The notes under the pieces were generated by a model. It did no database searches, had not been told where the DNA came from, and worked only from the letters and a program-made list of their open reading frames with translations. A program made the translations under genes and the position numbers. DNA of 64,000 bases from Brevibacterium zhoupengii (GTDB lineage Bacteria; Actinomycetota; Actinomycetes; Actinomycetales; Brevibacteriaceae): the NCBI RefSeq assembly GCF_021117425.1, contig NZ_CP088298.1, positions 248,001 through 312,000 of the forward strand, in the 5' to 3' direction. Positions 60,524 through 64,000 of this stretch are shown in pieces (the stretch's first letter is position 1; the number at the start of each line of letters is the position of its first letter).

Positions 60524-61687
60524 ATGACTCACAGCGGACGGCACTTTCTCCAGATCCCAGGGCCCAGCAATGTTCCGGACTCCGTGCTGCGAGCCATGTC
60601 CATGCCGACTATCGATCATCGGGGCCCGGACTTCCAGGAGCTCTTCTCCCACGTCCTGACCGGAGTCGCCGATATCTTTCGAACCTCCAACCAGGTCATC
60701 ATCTACCCGGCCACGGGCACCGGCGCCTGGGAAGCCGCGCTGGTCAACACGTTGAGCCCGGGCGATGAGATCCTCTGCTACGAGACCGGCCACTTCTCCA
60801 GCCTGTGGAAGGCCATGGCCGAGAAGTGGGGTCTCAAACCCACGATGATCGAAGGCGACTGGCGCACAGGAGCCGACCCGGAGAAGATCCGCGCAGCCCT
60901 GACCGAAGACACTGGCCACCGGTTCAAGGCCGTCTGCGTCGTCCATAACGAGACCTCGACCGGTGTCACGAGCCGGATCCCGGCGATTCGGGCCGCCCTC
61001 GACGCCGCCGATCATCCCGCGCTGCTCATGGTCGACACGATCTCCTCACTGGGATCCGTGGACTACCGCCATGACGAGTGGGGCGTCGACGTCACGGTCT
61101 CCGGCTCACAGAAGGGATTGATGCTGCCGCCGGGGATGTCGTTCAACGCTGTCAGCGACAAGGCTCTCGAAGCCCATGAGAAATCCACGTTGCCCAAGTC
61201 CTTCTGGAACTGGACCGAGATGCTCGCCTCCGGGAAGAATGGACAGACCCCCTACACCCCGAACACGAACCTCCTCTACGGGCTCAAAGAAGCACTGCGG
61301 ATCCTCAACGAGGAAGGCATGGACAACGTCTTTGCCCGTCATATCCGCTTCGGTGAGGCGACCCGGGCCGCGGTCGAAGCCTGGGGTCTTGAGGTGCTGT
61401 GCACGAATGAGAACGAACACTCACCGGTCCTCACCGCAGTGCTTATGCCCGAGGGGCACGACGCCGATGAGCTGAGGAGAGTCATCCTCGAGAAGTTCAA
61501 CATGTCTCTGGGCGCGGGACTGTCGAAACTCAAGGGGAAGATCTTCCGCATCGGCCACCTCGGCGATCTCAGTGACCTCACGCTGGCTGGGACCCTCTCG
61601 GGTGTGCAGATGGGCCTGCAGCTGGCAGGTATCAAGGTTGATCCCTCGGGCGTGGAGGCCGCCCTCGACATTCTCAGGGACACCTGA
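60524..61687 (+). CDS. Serine-glyoxylate / alanine-glyoxylate type aminotransferase
   Basis: A 387-residue class V PLP aminotransferase. FLQIPGPSNVPDSVLRAMSMPTIDHRGPDF is the family opening; YPATGTGAWEAALVNTL binds PLP phosphate; LLMVDTISSLGSVDYRHDEWGVDVTVSGSQKGLMLPPG contains the cofactor Asp and Schiff-base Lys; RIGHLGDLSDL binds substrate carboxylate. It converts glyoxylate to glycine with serine or alanine as donor. AAGGGAAGGA at 60509 sets ATG 60524. It is 73 bases before a glycolate-oxidase-like gene, whose product could be glyoxylate. Confidence 0.88.
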   Translation: MTHSGRHFLQIPGPSNVPDSVLRAMSMPTIDHRGPDFQELFSHVLTGVADIFRTSNQVIIYPATGTGAWEAALVNTLSPGDEILCYETGHFSSLWKAMAEKWGLKPTMIEGDWRTGADPEKIRAALTEDTGHRFKAVCVVHNETSTGVTSRIPAIRAALDAADHPALLMVDTISSLGSVDYRHDEWGVDVTVSGSQKGLMLPPGMSFNAVSDKALEAHEKSTLPKSFWNWTEMLASGKNGQTPYTPNTNLLYGLKEALRILNEEGMDNVFARHIRFGEATRAAVEAWGLEVLCTNENEHSPVLTAVLMPEGHDADELRRVILEKFNMSLGAGLSKLKGKIFRIGHLGDLSDLTLAGTLSGVQMGLQLAGIKVDPSGVEAALDILRDT

Positions 61688-61760
61688 GGGACGGCCCCAC
61701 TTCCACGGCAACGCTTCACTCAACGAGTCAGCCTCCGCACGATCGATTGGTGAGAAGACA

Positions 61761-64000
61761 ATGGGCGACTTCATCGCAGACCTGACTGACAGCATTGCAG
61801 GCACGGTCGACACATCGGCGCGCAGGAGAGCGGAATACGCGGTCGACGCATCGAACTACCGTGTGCCACCGCAGGCCGTCGCCTTCCCCACGACCACGGC
61901 CGATGTCGCCGCCATCCTCGACGTGGCCCGGTCCCACAAGGTACCGATCACCTCACGCGGCGGAGGCACCTCGCAGGCCGGCAACGCCATCGGAACCGGA
62001 ATCGTCATCGACTTCTCCCGCCATCTCAACCGGGTCCTCGACATCGACCCGGTCGCCAAAACCGCGCGTGTGGAACCGGGTGTCCTCATGAGCGACCTGC
62101 AGAAGACCGGTGCCCCGCACCGTCTGCGCTTCGGACCCGACCCGTCGACGAAGAACCGTGCCACGATCGCGGGCATGATCGGCAACAACTCGTGTGGACC
62201 ACATGCGATCTCGGCCGGTCGGACCGTAGACAACGTCGTCGAAATCGACGTCATCGATGGGCTGGGACGACGCTTCACCGCTGGAGAAGGACTCGACCCG
62301 GTGGCCGGGTTGAGCGATCTTGCGGCGAACCACCTCGGCGCCATCCGCACCGAATTCGGACGCTTCAGTCGACAGGCTTCGGCCTACGCCCTTGAACACC
62401 TGTTGCCGGAGAACGGGCCCAACCTGGCACGCTTCCTCATCGGCAGTGAGGGCACGCTGACGACGACGCTGGAAGCGGTGGTCTCGCTCGGGGACGTGCC
62501 GAACTCGCCGACGGTCCTCGCCCTGGGCTACCCGGACATGTTCGTCGCCGCCGACGCGGTTCCACGCGTTCTGCCCCACGGACCACTTGCCGTCGAAGGC
62601 ATCGACTCCCGCCTCATGGACATGGTCCGCGCCCACAAGGGCAAGGACGCGGTCCCCGAACTCCCCGCAGGTTCCGGGTGGCTGCTCATCGAAGTCGCCG
62701 GGGCCACTGCCGCCGAGGCGGTCGCGAATGCGCAGGTCATCGCCGACGACTCCGGCACAGACTCCTACCGCATCATCCCCGCCGGCCCAGAGGCCTCGAC
62801 TCTGTGGGGCATCCGCGCCGATGCCGGGGGACTGGCCGGACGCACCGAGACGGGCGACCCGGCCTGGACCGGGTGGGAAGACGCCGCGGTTCCGCCAGAC
62901 ATCCTCGGCGACTACCTGCGGGAGCAGGACGAGCTGATGAACAGCTACGGGGTCGTCGGACTGCCCTATGGCCACTTCGGCGACGGCTGCGTGCACATGC
63001 GCACGAACTTCCCCTTCGACCAGCCTGGCGGCACGGAGATCTTTCGCAGCTTCCTCATGGACGCCGGTCGCCTGGTCACCAAGTACGGCGGGTCTGCCTC
63101 CGGCGAGCACGGCGACGGTCGTGCCCGCTCAGAACTCCTGGCATTGCAGCACTCGGATGAAGCCATCACTGCGTTGGAGGAGGTCAAACGCCTCTTCGAC
63201 CCGCAGAATCTGCTCAACCCCGGTGTCATCGTCGATCCGCTGCCACTGGATCAGGACCTGCGCCGTCCGGCTGCGATCTCGATCGGCAGCACCGACGGCG
63301 GCTTCTCCTTCTCCCATGACAAGGGCAGCTTCACCAACGCGATCCACCGGTGTGTGGGCGTGGGCAAATGTCGCGCCGACACCACGGGCTCCGGCGGGTT
63401 CATGTGCCCGTCCTACCTGGCTACTCGCGATGAGAAGGACAGCACCCGCGGTCGTGCCCGTGTGCTTCAGGAAGTCACCAACGGCGGCCTCATCGACGAC
63501 TGGAACCACCAGGCAGTCCACGATTCGCTGGACCTGTGTCTGAGCTGCAAGGCCTGTGGCAGCGACTGCCCTGCCGGGGTCGATATGGCCCAGTACAAAT
63601 CCGAGGTCCTCCACCGCACATACAAGGGACGATTCCGGCCGCTCTCGCACTACTCACTGGGCTGGCTGCCCACATGGGGAAAGGCCCTGACCGCGGTGCC
63701 CGGTGTGAGTGTGATCGCGAATGCGGCACTGTCGTTCCGGCCGTTGGCCAAGCTGGTCTTAGCCGGTGGCGGCATGGACCCCCGGCGCGGCATGGTCAGC
63801 TTCAACGCCCAGCGCTTCTCGAGGTGGGCGAAGAAGAACGTCTCCTCTTCCGAGGCGCGCGATGAGCTGGTGGGCGAACACTATGTGCGCAGCTCCACAG
63901 TGCGGCGCGGAGCCCGGCCGCAGGTGCTGCTGTGGGCAGACTCCTTCTCCGAGTACCTCTCCGACGCCGGCGCCCGAGCCACGGTCGAGGTGCTTGAGAC
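61761..64000 (+). CDS. FAD/Fe-S 2-hydroxyacid dehydrogenase (GlcD-GlpC-type), runs off the window
   Basis: The first 746 codons of a large flavoprotein. RRRAEYAVDASNYRVPPQAV, TSRGGGTSQAGNAIGTGIVID, RFGPDPSTKNRATIAGMIGNNSCG, FLIGSEGTLTTTLEAV, GHFGDGCVHMRTNFPFD and SGEHGDGRARSELL are FAD_binding_4 and FAD-oxidase C blocks. From about residue 531 come CVGVGKC with FMCPSY, then CLSCKACGSDCPAG near 593, ferredoxin-like clusters. D-lactate or glycolate dehydrogenase (quinone-linked) is likely. It is a paralogue of the gene at 27713 but has a different first cluster (C-x5-C). The 3' end is missing. Confidence 0.88.
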   Translation, partial: MGDFIADLTDSIAGTVDTSARRRAEYAVDASNYRVPPQAVAFPTTTADVAAILDVARSHKVPITSRGGGTSQAGNAIGTGIVIDFSRHLNRVLDIDPVAKTARVEPGVLMSDLQKTGAPHRLRFGPDPSTKNRATIAGMIGNNSCGPHAISAGRTVDNVVEIDVIDGLGRRFTAGEGLDPVAGLSDLAANHLGAIRTEFGRFSRQASAYALEHLLPENGPNLARFLIGSEGTLTTTLEAVVSLGDVPNSPTVLALGYPDMFVAADAVPRVLPHGPLAVEGIDSRLMDMVRAHKGKDAVPELPAGSGWLLIEVAGATAAEAVANAQVIADDSGTDSYRIIPAGPEASTLWGIRADAGGLAGRTETGDPAWTGWEDAAVPPDILGDYLREQDELMNSYGVVGLPYGHFGDGCVHMRTNFPFDQPGGTEIFRSFLMDAGRLVTKYGGSASGEHGDGRARSELLALQHSDEAITALEEVKRLFDPQNLLNPGVIVDPLPLDQDLRRPAAISIGSTDGGFSFSHDKGSFTNAIHRCVGVGKCRADTTGSGGFMCPSYLATRDEKDSTRGRARVLQEVTNGGLIDDWNHQAVHDSLDLCLSCKACGSDCPAGVDMAQYKSEVLHRTYKGRFRPLSHYSLGWLPTWGKALTAVPGVSVIANAALSFRPLAKLVLAGGGMDPRRGMVSFNAQRFSRWAKKNVSSSEARDELVGEHYVRSSTVRRGARPQVLLWADSFSEYLSDAGARATVEVLE

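Noticed and set aside
1..64000. Search for CRISPR arrays, tRNA/rRNA genes, insertion sequences, integrases or phage genes
   Set aside because: No regularly spaced repeats, no cloverleaf with conserved arms, no transposase or integrase motifs were found on reading both strands.

Overview
The window looks like chromosome from a high-GC Gram-positive actinobacterium. Brevibacterium or a close Micrococcales relative is my best guess from the gene families, but no rRNA or marker gene is present to prove it. Signs are strong G/C preference at third codon positions, actinobacterial lipoprotein signals, several likely leaderless starts, and dense LacI, IclR, GntR, LysR, TetR and ArsR regulators. There are no tRNA or rRNA genes, no CRISPR array, no phage genes and no insertion sequences. 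Almost everything is small-molecule uptake and catabolism.

Region 1 (about 0.4-7.2 kb, visibly lower GC): SMP-30 lactonase, MFS carrier, LacI regulator, second MFS carrier, short-chain dehydrogenase (SDR) and beta-keto acid cleavage enzyme (BKACE). Two near-identical promoter/operator elements precede the two transcription units. The genes suggest uptake of a sugar-acid or lactone, oxidation to a beta-keto acid, and acetyl-CoA-dependent cleavage. Region 2 (7.4-17.1 kb): FAH-family hydrolase, a Gly/Gln-rich disordered protein, then CoA-transferase, HMG-CoA-lyase-like enzyme, CoA-transferase, TctCBA and IclR. This fits uptake of a carboxylate, CoA activation and C-C cleavage. Region 3 (17.2-23.2 kb): an ArsR/SRPBCC pair, and a LacI regulator with a clear operator divergent from an amino-acid-type permease and YtcJ-like amidohydrolase, followed by a RibD-type reductase.

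Region 4 (23.3-31.5 kb): IclR, SDR and a small monooxygenase-fold protein on the minus strand. Opposite lie a gluconate-dehydrogenase-subunit-3-like protein, GMC oxidoreductase, FAD/Fe-S 2-hydroxyacid dehydrogenase and HpaI-type aldolase. Region 5 (31.6-36.2 kb): an NMT1-type ABC importer with an M24 metallohydrolase. Region 6 (36.4-40.6 kb): LysR, 5-dehydro-4-deoxyglucarate dehydratase and an aldehyde dehydrogenase fused to a RidA domain, i.e. hexarate catabolism to 2-oxoglutarate. Region 7 (40.7-48.5 kb): phosphonate uptake (PhnD, PhnC, fused PhnE) and degradation (FAD amine oxidoreductase, PhnX-like hydrolase, Zn alcohol dehydrogenase) with a divergent GntR regulator.

Region 8 (48.5-58.6 kb) holds mixed housekeeping and stress genes: RclA-like disulfide reductase, a non-canonical Nramp-fold transporter, YjbR, D-2-hydroxyacid dehydrogenase, aldo/keto reductase, a TetR/ketopantoate-reductase-like pair, GNAT, and a His/Met-rich membrane protein beside a PepSY protein. 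Region 9 (58.6-64 kb): MatC-like dicarboxylate carrier divergent from serine-glyoxylate-type aminotransferase and a second FAD/Fe-S oxidoreductase that runs off the window.

The strongest unusual observations are the aldehyde dehydrogenase-RidA fusion, the lactonase/SDR/BKACE cluster with duplicated operators, and an 11-mer (CCACCTCGGCG) found at least 14 times on both strands, including between genes.
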